Shown: positions 17,340 to 29,289 of the stretch, in pieces
Layout: each line of letters starts with the position of its first letter
Numbering within the stretch: the stretch's first letter is position 1
From: Nageia nagi
Taxonomy: Eukaryota; Pinophyta
Assembly: GCA_050084985.1 (NCBI GenBank)
Contig: JBITNC010000001.1
Location: 63,240,001-63,304,000, forward strand
Reading direction: 5' to 3'
Length of the DNA stretch: 64,000 nucleotides
Translations under genes and position numbers: made by a program
Notes under the pieces: generated by a model
What the model was told of the DNA's origin: nothing
Databases searched by the model: none
What the model saw: only the letters and a program-made list of their open reading frames with translations

Positions 17340-17510
17340 TTATTATTTTTACTAAGGGAAGGTTTTTTGTCACCCAAAAAATATATTTTGGGGCAACTAA
17401 AAACTATCCCACTAAAATTGCCAATAAAACTTAAAAAAGAGGTAGTTTAAAATCACCACATCAAAATTGCCTAAAATAAATCACCCCTAAAGCCCTTTTT
17501 TGATCTAGTG
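17340..17510 (-). mobile_element. Possible CACTA-type transposon terminus
   Basis: Read on the minus strand from 17510, the sequence starts CACTAGATCAAAAAAGGGC and continues TTTAGGGGTGATTTATTTTAGGC-like with short GC boxes and TTTTAGTGG motifs. This resembles the ends of plant CACTA elements. The plus-strand sequence after 17510 begins TTA, a plausible 3-bp target duplication. The partner end would lie left of the window, so the Tat array would be nested in this element. Call based on resemblance only. Confidence 0.4.
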
Positions 17511-17589
17511 TTAATTAGAATAATTCCTTCCCAACTTATTAAATGCACTTAAAACCATCAAATTTTAATATACATTCATCCTTCAAAAT

Positions 17590-18060
17590 ATGATGTAATC
17601 ATACTACTTCACAAATAGCATTAGTAGTAGCATGGTACTTTGACTCTATGGTAGACTTTGATGTGATGCTCTACTTCTTGTTACCCTATAAAATCATTCC
17701 AAATCTAAGGAAGAACACATATCCTATCATCAATCTTCTATCATTTAAGGATCCTCCATAATCTACATTTGTGTATCTAGACAAGATGAACTTATCATTC
17801 TTCTTGTACTCTAGGCCATAAACATCAATATCATTGATGTACCTCAAAACATGCTTTGTCATGGTCCAGTGGATCTTATTTGGTTCATGCATAAATATTG
17901 AAAGATAGCTAATGGTATAGCAAATATCTAATTTGGTGTATGTTAGGTAAATTAACCCTCTAATTAGCTGACGATAGAGAGTTGCATTTACCGATGGAGA
18001 ACAATTATTGTATGACAAATGCAAAGTAAGTTCAATTGGTGTGGATATCATTCATGTTAT
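17590..18060 (-). pseudogene. Decayed copia RT/RNase H region of Y1
   Basis: On the minus strand, 17686-18051 stays open for 121 codons and reads YRQLIRGLIYLT, then LSIFMHEPNKIHWTM and VDYGGSLNDRR. These are the typical linker and start of Ty1/copia RNase H. The catalytic surroundings are altered and the flanking frame is interrupted. Upstream RT, integrase and gag are not found in Y1 or Y2, so Y was probably already an internally deleted, non-autonomous element. The homologous remnant is at 59030-59470. Confidence 0.82.
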
Positions 18061-18893
18061 ATCATCCTAAATTTATCCAACAACTTCTTGGTGTACTTAT
18101 CTAGAAAATAAATATTCAATCTTGTATCTCCTAGATCTTCGATTTTGCAAATTTTCATCAAAATTTTGATCCTCCAAGGTATTAAATTAATGAGTTAGTT
18201 CAAAAAATATTAATACCTTCAATTTTTAAATCATATGCCTAAAAATTTAAGCACATGTCAAAAAATGATTTAAGCTATGTAGAGGGATTTGGAACTTGAG
18301 ACCTCTTATTTTCCAACTTGACACTTTATCAAGGCACCAAGGGCTCTTATTTAAATAGTAACTTGGATTATTTTGTGTGCCTTCAAAAACTCATTTCTTT
18401 TAGAAAGAAGATATCCTCTCCTCCTTAAGATTTGTAATTATGATGGTAAATAATTTTATTAAAGAACTTTACTGAATTTTAAATTGTTTATTTGAGAACA
18501 CAATGGTAACAACAAAATATAATTTTCTTCAGTAAAGTTTTCCTTCCAATGTTAGTGGTAATCTAGGCACACTCTTCATTTTGTTTAATTATTTGTTGGA
18601 TTCCTATTAGTTGGGTGCTTATATTATTTTCTTCTTTAGAAAAAGAAAAAATTCTCCTTTAATTTGTATGGGAAAAAATTAATTTATGGTGTAGCAATAG
18701 GACTATAGTTTAAGAACTTTAATTCTCAAAGGCTATTGGTTACTACCAAAGGAGAAGAATTTGAATGCAAATTGCTATTATCTATGTATGAGCATTTACC
18801 AAGGAGAGTAGTGTGAAGGTTTTGTTGGTAGGTTTTGCATTTAAAGGGTGAACATGAGGGAGGCCAGATGAGGCAACATAAAAGGTTAGAGGT
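18061..18893. other. Non-coding part of Y1
   Basis: Matches Y2 59470-59945 and 62056-62409. The TRIM insertion point of Y2 is empty here (near 18538-18542). No coding signal. Confidence 0.7.
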
Positions 18894-19691
18894 GGTTTTG
18901 TAACAACCTACCCAAACACCCTTGTGGAAACCTTGATGACCTCAGGAGATTTGAATGAAATTGTGAATTGATTTATGAAGCGAAATGAATTATGAATGAT
19001 TTTATATACTATATGTTTCAATTTGATGTTGGCTTCAAGCTTATTATGACATAGTAACAGGTCAATCAATGTGGCTATCAAGATGGAGACCCTAAGGAAC
19101 CAAAGATGAGTTGGTTGTGGGGAACGGATTGGTAAGAGTGAGAAAATGATTGGCAATAAATTGTTGATAGCCACAACGAATATTGTAAATCATGTAGATG
19201 CATATCATCATTATCATACATTAGTTTCTATTTTGATAATGTATGTGCGTATGCACTAACGAATTACCTTGCAGGATGAAGGGTCACCCCAGGTAAAAAT
19301 GAGTTTTAAAAATATATGCATTTTGAAAATTACTTGATGAGGGAAGGAATATTCCAATGGTTTAAATTCGAAATTTTCACCAAGAAAAATAAATATACTA
19401 AGGTAAAAATAAAATTAGGAGTTGAAAATATTATTTATGAATTGCAAATAATTTTGTGAAAATAATTGAAAGAAGACATCCATACAATTTGTCTTCATGT
19501 GTTAGGTGCAAGAAATTATTAAAAAAATTTGTAACATAGTATAAGGTGACTAAAGTATTTTGAGAGGATATGTCATTTACAAAGATAATTAATTGACATC
19601 CCCACAAAAATTGAAAGACCTACACGTACCCAATAAATAAGTGAGTTGGATGAATAGTCCTACTTTTGGAAGTATTATATTAAAATATGCC

Positions 19692-19699
19692 TATAAATA
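19692..19699 (+). promoter_or_regulatory. TATA box inside X1
   Basis: TATAAATA about 790 bp from the X1 start, followed by a CT-rich stretch. X2 keeps TATAAATA at the equivalent minus-strand place (47717-47724). This fits an LTR promoter. Confidence 0.5.
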
Positions 19700-20229
19700 C
19701 CCTTAGTTTCTTGAGAAAAAGATATATCTCTCTCCATTTCTATCTTTAGGCCCCATGAGTGAAGGAGTCCTCTCTTCTCAATTGACCAAATAAATATTTA
19801 GGTACTCTCTTTTGATTCTAGTACCTAATTGCTAAAATCATTACTTTAAGAAATTAAAGTAACCCATAGATGTTTGATTTTGGATGATAATATTGATTTA
19901 CATTCTATATCATTGTTTATAGCTAAAGGAGGCATGTGAAATCTTTGGTACTATTTTGTTTTATACCATAAACCTTACATCATAGTATAATAGCATAATG
20001 AATATCCAATAATGTCTATGGGTGAGAAGGTTGGAAATCAGATCCTTTAATCAAATCTTCTGATAAATAATGATGTAAACGTAGGTTCACAGACCAATGT
20101 TTGGCATTTTTCATCGATTCTAGGAAATAGAGTGCCCTTCTTTCTTTTGCGTGAAGATCTTCTCATTTCAATAACATGGGTAACAGAATATTTAGATTCA
20201 CAAACCTATTAGTATATCCCTCTTGATCA

Positions 20230-21740
20230 ATGAAGACTACGAACCTACGCTGGATAAGGCATTGCATCGGAGAGGTTACAGAGTATAGCTTTACACTTGA
20301 CAGTCGCATCTGCTTCAACGTCTTTCAGAAAATCCATTTGTACATATTTAGCTGTGAGCTTAGTAAATTAGCGCCTTGTGTTTTCCCTTCTACCTTGTAT
20401 TTGGAAGGAATGCTAGAAGAGGTCATAAAGTTTGGCTTTTACACTTGATATTTGCCTCTGCATCCTTTAACCCAATTTGCGCATATCCTGATACCATCTT
20501 GGAAGAATACTAGTAAAGGTTGCAGAGATTGGTTTTACACTTGACAGTTGCATTTGCTTAAACGTCACCATTTTAGGAAAATCTGACTTGTACATTTCCT
20601 GTTATGGTTATAGTCCATAAATTGGATCTCGTGACCCATTTTGGAAGAATACTTGTAGAGGTTGCAGAGTTTGGCTTTACACGCAATAGGTGTACCTGCT
20701 TAAAATGTTGCCATAGCCCCTTTTTCCAGAAAACCCAGTTTGTGCATATCCTGTTACATTGTATTTGCATGGCAGCTCACTTTAGAGGAGTGCTCGCACA
20801 ATTCATAGAGTTTGGATTGATACTTGACAACCGCATCAGCTTAAATGTCTCCACATCCTTTTCAGAGAACCCATGCTGCGCATATCCTGACAGCATTGCA
20901 TCCTACGAGACTGCATCTCGTTGAAGCATCTTTTCAAACAATTCACGGATCTTTTAAAAGTAGTTGTGTTATTCACACCATGCGATCATAGTAGTCCATA
21001 AGACTGCATTTTCAATGAGGCCCTCTTTTCAAACAATTTCATGCCCTTTCAAGTATGTCTAATTTGCGCCCATTAAATTGCGTTTGTTAAGGAAATTCAC
21101 AAACCCTTTTAAGGTTTCATTTTATTCATCAATGCGATCATTGAGTTGCATGAGACTCCCATTCGATGAGGCACTTTGTTAAATGTACATAGGACCATTG
21201 AAAAAATCTTTGTTTAGTACATATTACGCAGTACCTATGACTTGATTAGGAATTATATTAGATCATTTCAACATTCATTTTAATTATTGTTGAGGTGCTT
21301 TATCAGATAATTCGTAGGATGTTTCTGATTTATTTGTTGAGGAATTTTTTCAATCGATTCATAACCCTTTAATGTGTCTAGTATACGTTTCCAAGATTGC
21401 CCTCGAGGTAATTTGTCAAACAATTCTGAGACTATCACTATATTTACATCGCCCCTGATACTTCACTCAACGAGGCATTTTATCAAACAATTCATTGGCC
21501 CTTTTAATCCATGATTTTGGGGTCTTATCATGTGAATGTAGCAGGAGGTATTTTATCAAACAAATTAGAGACCCTTTTAGTAAATTCGACGATGCATTTT
21601 GACAAATAATTCAGAGATCTTTTCGAACTCGATGAGGCTTTTTGACAAATAATTCAAATATCCTTTCAATAAATTTGATGGAACTTTTTATCAAATAATT
21701 CACAGGATGGATGGAAAAGAATAGAAAATGGAATGCCAAA
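20230..21740 (-). pseudogene. Degenerate PPR (pentatricopeptide repeat) gene remains in X1
   Basis: The minus strand carries many broken PPR motifs. From 20891 down to 20781 it reads SGYAQHGFSEKDVETFKLMR, followed by INPNS...CAST, the plant L-type pattern GYAQNG...EALETFKQM...PNS. Further blocks with GYAQ and LQ..FF follow at ~130-bp intervals to 20230. From 20900 to 21740 a shorter degenerate unit recurs; its clearest copy (around 21471-21498) reads NELFDKMPR, the classic S/P-motif signature. Intact PLS-class PPR proteins edit organelle RNA; this array has many stops and cannot be functional. It is antisense to the X1 TATA box. A weaker homologue lies in X2 (45890-46990). Confidence 0.8.
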
Positions 21741-21749
21741 CTCCGTCAT

Positions 21750-23850
21750 TAACACTACGCCAAATCTGTGTCATTGGTAAATTTGAGTCTGTTTGAAGGT
21801 GTCAGTGATTGGTGAACTAAATTGGCTCCTTTTCTCTTAAATCCTCATTAGATAATAAAAGATAACAAAAAAAATAGAGGATATTGTTACTCGAAAGAAG
21901 TTTCTAATATAACTTTAGTAATATAACATGATTGTCTCCTTATTATGAGTTTTTAAGGTATCAGAATTTATTGGTCTCCATTATTATTCATGATAAATGT
22001 ATGTTGGATAATTGTAGATCTTTAGTAGAGAAATAGATATTTAATTAAATTTGGATTGGATAAATGAAATAAATTTTAGGACTAAGTAACTTAATTGTAT
22101 TGTCCTTGAGAAGAAGGTGCTATAATATCAATTTAATGGTTATTACTAAATATGGCTACATAGTTTTGGAAGAAAATGTTCTTAGATTATGATGCTCTAG
22201 AAATACTAATTATAAGTGTGGTAGCCTACCCTTGAAGATCATGAATGGGACATTGCTTACCATAAAACCATTTTGATTCTACTTTACAAGTATAAATGTT
22301 AATGTATGATATATTCAATTGACTCCTCGATGTAAGAAGATAGGTAGCCTCACAAACTACCTAGATTTAAAATGGAGTATTAGTTGATATGAAATTATGT
22401 AAAATTTTGAGTAGAGATTGGGATGATGAATTACTATATTCCATGGTCAAGGAAGATAGGTAGTCTCTAGCAAGACGTAAATCCTATTGAGATCAAAATG
22501 GAGTATTACGTATTTAAGATGTATAATATGTTTGCATCTAGGATAGGATGCATTTTCATAAATCCAAGAGCTTTCCTAGTCCTCATCAACTCTAATTGGA
22601 ATTTGAGTACTTTATACCATATCATTTTGGTTCCCCTAGATGAAGACATGCTCGAAGATGATGGCATATGGATGGAGACTTGTTAAAGACAAGGATGGTG
22701 ACAAGGAACAACTTCAAAGTTTAATATGCTCTTGAAGAAGGTGTTATTGCAAGTTGTACTATAAAGGCAAACCCTAGTTTGATATACTATATATGGAGAA
22801 TCAATGACTCATGGAAAATATGATGTACTCTTGAAAATGATCACGATATGTGGTTAGGATCATACTAGAAGTAATATGATTCCTTGATAGGTGAACTAAT
22901 GAAATACCTTACTTATAAATATGAAGTATTAGATTATTTATATGATGTATTATATAAATAATGATGTTTTTGAGATACACTCTATGCAACACTGCCTTGT
23001 TACTTGCTTGTGATGTAATGATCTTTCTTTGTATTATGCAATTATGATTGAATGTACCTTATTAGTTTCATGATTAAGCTTTCTCAAAAAACTTCTTGAA
23101 TATATTTGATGAGTTGATGCTTGGGGTTTGAAAGACATGTTTACTAACAAAATTTATTAGACTCAACCAACCACTTGGGTATGGAGAACATAATACCCAT
23201 GGCTCCCTAAGATATGGCATGGGGATGCCAGACTCCATGGTGGGCCTAAATGACAAATATGGGTAGGCTAGTGTCCCATATCCTCGATAGGGTGTTAGAT
23301 GAGGGTAACAGTTGATAAAAATATAGTTACCAAATGAGGGTAATTTAGTAGTCATACTACTTATAATTTAGCATATAGGAGTATGATGACTATTCCATAG
23401 GCAATCACGCTACCCGTTCATATGGATGATTTCTTAGAACAATCTATCTATGCTTATGAATCTAAGTATCATACATTAGGTGAGGATGTATAACCTTATG
23501 GAAGAGCATTCTCTTGGGTGATATGGGTCCCATGCATGAAGCCACAACACCATGACCACAATATCTATTGCATAATTCATGATCACCTACCAGACATCTC
23601 CTCAAAGAGATGAGTGTTGTGGAGTGAACACCAAAACATTTTCAATCAAAGGTTCGTTATTCTAGACTCTACCAATCTTGGCATATGGCTGCTAGTAGAT
23701 AACAACATTGACATGCTCATGTGTATTACCTAAGTCCATTCCTAGATCATTTGAGTGTTTCATTTTAAATAAAAAAATAGGTTTGAATTTTTAGGGTTTG
23801 TGAAGTTGAAAGTAAGGTGACGACAAGTGATGTAGAGGTGGAGCGCTATA
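21750..23850. other. Non-coding remainder of X1
   Basis: Homologous in inverted orientation to X2 42524-45880 (for example the GAGCATGCATCC and CCCATGGCTCCCTAAGATAT blocks). No convincing coding frame. Confidence 0.65.
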
Positions 23851-23958
23851 GGTTTACACTAGTTGGGAAGAGAGTGTATGTGAATAGCTAGCTTGTACGA
23901 ATGGTGGCTCACATTAGGTTAGGGATAGGCTGGTTGGGTAGTGTTTACTCAAGGGAGC

Positions 23959-24597
23959 TGTAGATGCCTAAAAATGAATTATTATTTATTAAATAATTTA
24001 TTTATAGTATCAATGATGTTTATTATAAAAAGGAATTAAAATATACCCAAGGCAATGTAATAAATGTAATGGACCATTGTACAATGTAAAGGGGATCAAA
24101 TATCAAAAAAGATATCCCAAACCATGTAATATGCAATAATCCCAAGAATCCAAGAAGACCAAGACTTTGTTATATAAATATATCAAAGGCAACGTAAAAG
24201 ATGATCATGCAAGGGCATCAAAAGAGTCTAAGAGAGACTTCAACAAATACAAGATCACTCTATTCTACCAATAATAGTATTTTATAACACCACCTCTACA
24301 TAGATCTATTAAACCCTTCATATCACTTTTGTATACCTTTTTGTTCTATTCATTAATCTACTTAATTCACAAAACCAACAGTGTTATATCTTTGGGTCGT
24401 TGGTGATGTGTATCTTTATGAATGTTGTGTGAGGATTGATGAATGGTTTCTGTTATTTCATATTTATGCAACTACGATGAAGGTACATTGATTATCATTG
24501 TTCGTTGGATGTCACATTTCATATATATGTTTTCAATAATATATTATAGACAAATAGTTCATCGATTTTATTATTTATGCATTATTTGAGGTCTACA
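23959..24597 (+). repeat. 5' LTR of old Tat element
   Basis: Starts TGTAGATGCCTAAAAATG and ends GAGGTCTACA. Same length as the 3' LTR (639 bp) and related to the solo LTR at 43518. Confidence 0.9.
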
Positions 24598-24600
24598 TTT

Positions 24601-24610
24601 TGGTGAACCA
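24601..24610 (+). promoter_or_regulatory. Primer-binding site of old Tat element
   Basis: TGGTGAACCA three bases after the LTR, matching the first nine bases of the young Tat site at 7896. Confidence 0.6.
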
Positions 24611-24718
24611 TATGTTTGATTTATCTTACCCTTCAGATGAGATCTTGCAAGAATTCTATTACAGATCTACACCATCAACGATGTTTATTATTATTTTTGG
24701 GCTTTCAATGATGTAAAA

Positions 24719-25111
24719 ATGGAGCAAATAATACATGAAATACTTCAAAGAGTGGAAAATATGGAAAAGAAAATGTAGTCATTTAAGAGTTTAGGTAGCT
24801 CATTGACGATACCAGATCTCATCACAACTACATGACTTACCAATCTTGAGAATAGTAGGAGATCATAGCAAAGTGAATAGGACTATGATGGTGTATTCAT
24901 CTCACCCTTATTTGAGGAGATCCATAATTTTCCCTACCACCTGAGCACAAGGCCACCAAGTTCAAAATGTTTAGCAATGAACAAGACCCAAAATAACATC
25001 TTATTAGCTTTTAGGATGAGTGCTTGTTGAAATTTGGGTTGGAGGAGAAGTTGATGGCAAAGTTCTTCCCAAGGAGTTCGAAAGGTGATGCTAGTCAGTG
25101 GTTTTATAATT
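24719..25111 (+). pseudogene. gag, N-terminal part, old Tat (cut by C1)
   Basis: Starts ATG with MEQ as in the young Tat gag. Near the end it reads KFKMFSNEQDP and AKFFPRSSKGDASQWFYN, matching KFNKFNGGGDP and AKFFPQSLEGDAREWFYG. It has internal stops. The frame resumes at 33548 beyond the copia insertion. Confidence 0.85.
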
Positions 25112-25608
25112 TGTTGGAATGTATAATGCATTATTGTAAAGGTTTGTATTAAATCTTCTATATAAGTTCACTAATACTTAAGGGTATCATTTGATACCTT
25201 AAGTATTTAAGTGAATATGATAATGTAACTTTTCCTACACTCCATGTCATGAGGATGCCCTTTGGGTAAAAGGATGTGCATGTCATGCTTTTGTACATTG
25301 GATAAAAGGGTGATTCAAAGATGGATTTTGGCCTATAAATAGAAGGCTCCCTCTTTGTGATTACACACCAATTGTGGAGTTAAATTATGCTATAGGATAG
25401 TGGTTAGGAGGAAAGAGTAGGAGGATTGTAAGAGTTCATATTTGTTAAGAAGAGAGATCTAGTTAGTGGATGTACTCCTAGTTGGAGGAACCACTTACAT
25501 CTTGTGTTATCTTTGTGAGATTGCTTTGTGTGATAGTTAGATGTGAATTGAGAGCTTTCATATTATCTTGGTTGTTTAGAAATTATCTTGTTAGTGTTAG
25601 TTCCTTCA
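25112..25608 (+). repeat. 5' LTR of C1
   Basis: TGTTGGAATGTATAATGCAT to TTCCTTCA, 497 bp. It contains the TATA-like CCTATAAATAGAAGG near 25340. Confidence 0.93.
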
Positions 25609-25611
25609 AAT

Positions 25612-25627
25612 TGGTATCAGAACATAG
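25612..25627 (+). promoter_or_regulatory. Primer-binding site of C1 (initiator-Met type)
   Basis: TGGTATCAGAACATAG, close to the plant initiator-Met complement TGGTATCAGAGC. Confidence 0.85.
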
Positions 25628-25960
25628 TGTGGAAGCTCTTCTTCTTGAGAGTTCTTCTTTTTCAATTTTAAGGTCTTGGTGAGGTAAACTCAAGAGAAGG
25701 TATACATTTCTTCCTTCTTGGGTATTTGTTCGATTAATTGATACTAACATATATGATATGTGTGATATGTGTTAGTTCATTTTTTTTTTTGCAAATTTGG
25801 TGAAAATAGTAATATGATGTATTTCTTTTTGGGGATATATATATGCTAACTTCTTATGTTATTTGCAAATTTTAAAAAAGAAAAAAAAAATACCTTTTTT
25901 AGAAGTTAGTATACAAAAATGCAATTTTTTATACATTTCAATGATAAGAAAATTGCATTA

Positions 25961-26032
<72 letters not shown>

Positions 26033-28290
26033 TTTTAAAAAAAGAGGTTAGTATATATATAAAATTGCATTTTTCTTTACACTTATCTCGTGTAGAAATA
26101 CTAAAATTTGCAATTTGTTTTTTATTCTAAAATTTGTGCAAAATACTATAGAAATTTTTTTTTAATTAATTATATGAGGAATTATACATTTTTCCTCTCA
26201 ATATACTGTTGAAAAATAAAAGGAAATCTTTTTTTGAAAAAATCAAACTTTTCATTCAAAAATAATAATTGGATTTTTTATTTTTCACAAGAGAAGGCCG
26301 CTCAGCCAAGTTAACTTAGAAGCACCGCCACCTGGGGTTGGGTTTGGTCACCATCTCCTCCAAACACATAAGTCTCCTATATGGCTCTTTCGCTCCTTTT
26401 CCCATGCCTCCACTAGTGCCATCCTAACCCATCGCTCAGCCTCCTGCATTCTCCTTGCTGACCCCCTTTATAGACCTCTTCTGCTCCCTCATCAGCCACT
26501 TTGCTCATCCATGTTTTGCTCCAACAAAACTCAACTGCTGCGACCTCCGTGCATGGCTTCCTCCTCCTTGCAGCCCCACATGATACCTAGAAACTTGATC
26601 CTTGGTGGCAGGAAGATAAGGTCCTGGTAGACAAAGTTTGAAGGTGTGCGGGAGGTGGACTGAGGTTTGTTATTTTAAGATTAAAATGAATCCAACACTT
26701 CCAAAAGTTTCTTTTTTTTAGTGACTAGGATCCTAACGGATAAGAGGCATTGCAGTAAATAATCATAATCTAGCCGCTCGTCCTCCCTCACAACTACCAC
26801 ACCTTCTTGCACCTCCCATTGGCCCCTCCTGCCCTTTCAAACTCCATGGGTATTGCTTGCATTATTTTTTAATTTGCTTGCATTTTTTTTAACTTGCTTG
26901 CATTAATTTTTTTTTACTCTTGAGTAAAAGGTAAAAAGTTATTTTTTATTTAATTCTTGCTTGAATTAAAAGTAAGCTCATGATGATTTCTCTTTATTTA
27001 GATGCTTTGCATTTTTTTAATACATTTAATTAAATATTGATCATCTTACTTATTTTTTAAAGTGAAAGGAAGGAAAAATATTTGTGAAATTCTTTTACTT
27101 TAAAATTTTTTAGGGACTTAGTTTTGAAGTCAATGCATGCTTAGGACTTAAAATTCCTTTAAGTTAAAATTAATGCTTAGTACTTATTTTTTAATTTAAT
27201 GCATGCTTAAAGACTTAAATCATAATTTAAAAGATTCATGCTTGTTACTTATTAAGTTAATGATGCATTTTTTTTTTTTTGCTTAATGCTTAAAGATTTA
27301 ATTTTTTAAGTTAATGCTTATAACTTAATAATGCATGTTTATGCTTTAGTATTTAGTTTATGCTTAAGTATTTATCCTTTATGCAAAGGTAACTTATGCA
27401 AATTATGGAATTAATGCATGAGTATTTATCTTTTTTTTGCAAATTCAACTTGTGCAAATTTATGGACCTATGTAAATATGTCCTATAGGGGTTAGTAAAC
27501 AAAATCCATTGGACACTTAGGTTTCAAAAAAATTTAATGGATGCTATTTTTACTTATGCTCTTTTACTTCATGTTTCGCAGTTTGATTTATTTGCTTATG
27601 CAATCAAAAATACAAATAGTGAAATGAACAACCCCCTAAAATGAACACATATGTACGTACATTCTGCAACATGACTTGTTTGGGGAGCCATGAGGTGGGG
27701 ACAGGTAGACTAGAGCCTCTAAGTCTGATGATCCATGTGGTGAAAAGTTTGTACTTCTCAATTGTCCCTAAGTTCTCTATTGGTTTGGACATAACTCTAA
27801 TAGGTGGATAGGTATGTGTGTAGTCATACCACATATCCGCACATCCATTCAAGAATTATCTTGATAACCTAGGAGGACCATTTGAAACTTAATCAAGATT
27901 AATAATTTGGTCGATCTAATAAATGTTATAACCTTAGAAAATAGTAGGTACTTCTTATTGTGAGAAAGTATAAAACTAACCAAGGCAAACTGGTTAAGGA
28001 TTGGTAGTACTTAGGCTCCTCTTATGTGGGCATCCAGGTGAAGGCTTAATTTTAGATAAGAAAATAAGTCTCAACAATGTCACTCTACATCTACGATTTT
28101 TGAGATGAGAAATATATTTGGGTAGATGGGTTATTATTTGAGTTGTAAAACATTTGCACTTGTGACTCAAATCAAGCATGTCTTTAGTGTTAAATGTAAC
28201 ATATACTATTTATTTGGTTAAAAATTAACATTTAATGTTATTTATTAAATCACATGCTTATTATTTTTCACATTCTTATGTAGCAAATGG
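25628..28290 (+). other. Long non-coding leader of C1
   Basis: About 2.6 kb between the primer site and gag. It holds an AT microsatellite, T-rich tracts, and a GC/CT-rich island (about 26290-26850). The 27600-28180 segment is closely matched in C2 (51060-51640). No long coding frame seen. Confidence 0.7.
25959..26028 (+). repeat. (TA)n microsatellite
   Basis: About 34 TA dinucleotides with one interruption. Confidence 0.95.
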
Positions 28291-29240
28291 GAGAATCTTT
28301 TTTATCCAAATACATTCTCGATGGTTACAACTTCTAGATTTGAGAACCATAAATGAGAGTTGAATTGCAAGCAAGGAAGTTTTGGTAAACAAGAAATGAG
28401 AACCATGTACCTCCTATATATGAGAAGGCACTAAAGGCTTATAACACAAAGAATGAGTTGGCAACCTTCATGATTTATCATGCAATTTCAGATGATGTAC
28501 TCCTGATGATTTTCTCTTCAACCTCAGTAAAGGAAGCTTGGGATAAGCTTCAGCAAATCTACCTTTTTTCAAACTTTTTAAGAAGATTTACCATTATCCA
28601 AAATTTGCTTCAATCTTGTGAAAGAAAAGATGAAAATATGGCTATCTACTTGAACAAAATTATTAATCTAAGGATCTAACTCATTACTTATGGGTGCAAT
28701 TAGATCAATGATGAATTCACGGTCTTCATCATTCTTCAAAGCTTTTCTTCAAAGTTTGAAAACTTTGTAATGGTTATGGAAATAAGGCTTGATGATGATA
28801 AAGAAGTCTTCTTCCTTGAAAACCTTTCAACATACCTATTAAAGCATGAGGAAACCTTTAATAATAAAATGTTGATTTCTTCTCCTAAAGATAATAACAT
28901 TACTTTTGGAGCAATCAAAACTTCTTTCAAGAAGAAGTTCAAACATCAAAAAAATCTTATCCTTATTCTTCCAAAAGGTTTAAAAAAGAGGCAATGGCTA
29001 CAATAGCAGTAGGAATAAATAAATAATATCCATAGCAATAGGAACAACAAAAATAATAATCTCTTCAAGTAAAGAGATGGAAAAGGTAAAGCAAACAATC
29101 CATATCCTAGAAAAAAATTTGATGGTAATTGTAACTATTATAGCATTCAAGGTCATAAATAAGTTGATTGCTATAAAAAGAAAAGAGAGAAAAAGAATAA
29201 AGGTAATGAAACTGTAAAGAACTATAAAAGAAAGAAGAAT
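28290..29240 (+). pseudogene. Copia gag remnant of C1
   Basis: The stretch at 28458-28679 reads MIYHAISDDVLLMI and SVKEAWDKLQQIY, the UBN2-type Gag pattern of plant copia elements. A degenerate zinc knuckle (CNYYSIQGHK, then a stop, then VDCY) lies near 29130-29172. Several stops and frameshifts. The equivalent in C2 is 51725-52602. Confidence 0.85.
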
Positions 29241-29289
29241 ATTTTGCTAGTTTTGCTACAATGCTCTACTCCATGTTTCACTCTTTTTC

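Larger units (their letters stand above)
18899..23850 (+). mobile_element. X1: ~5-kb TG-start LTR-like unit carrying PPR remains
   Basis: Bounded by a perfect 5-bp duplication GGTTT (18894-18898 and 23851-23855). Y2 has a single uninterrupted GGTTT at 62410-62414, so this is a clean insertion. It starts TGTAACAACC and ends GCGCTATA (decayed from a GTCATTACA-like end, judged from X2). No internal direct terminal repeats were found, and no RT or integrase, so a giant solo LTR is the best explanation. A TATA box lies at 19692 on the plus strand. X2 at 42524-56589 is the inverted homologue. Confidence 0.78.

Noticed and set aside
20230-20924. Plus-strand frames at 20230 and 20604 as small genes
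   Set aside because: The coding signal is on the minus strand (PPR motifs); the plus frames are its complement.
23074-23355. 93-codon minus-strand frame in X1 as a gene
   Set aside because: The homologous X2 segment (around 43000-43260) does not keep it open, and no motif is recognisable.
18899-23850. X as a classic cut-and-paste DNA transposon
   Set aside because: A 5-bp duplication with TG...CA ends and a TATA box fits LTR biology better. No transposase seen, though not excluded.
25863-26051. Reading frame across the TA microsatellite
   Set aside because: Its repeated Tyr-Ile is only the (TA)n tract.
26290-26850. GC-rich island in the C1 leader as a captured host exon
   Set aside because: Pro/Ala/Ser-like codons but with stops in all frames, and a similar CT-rich island exists in C2, so it is treated as part of the leader.
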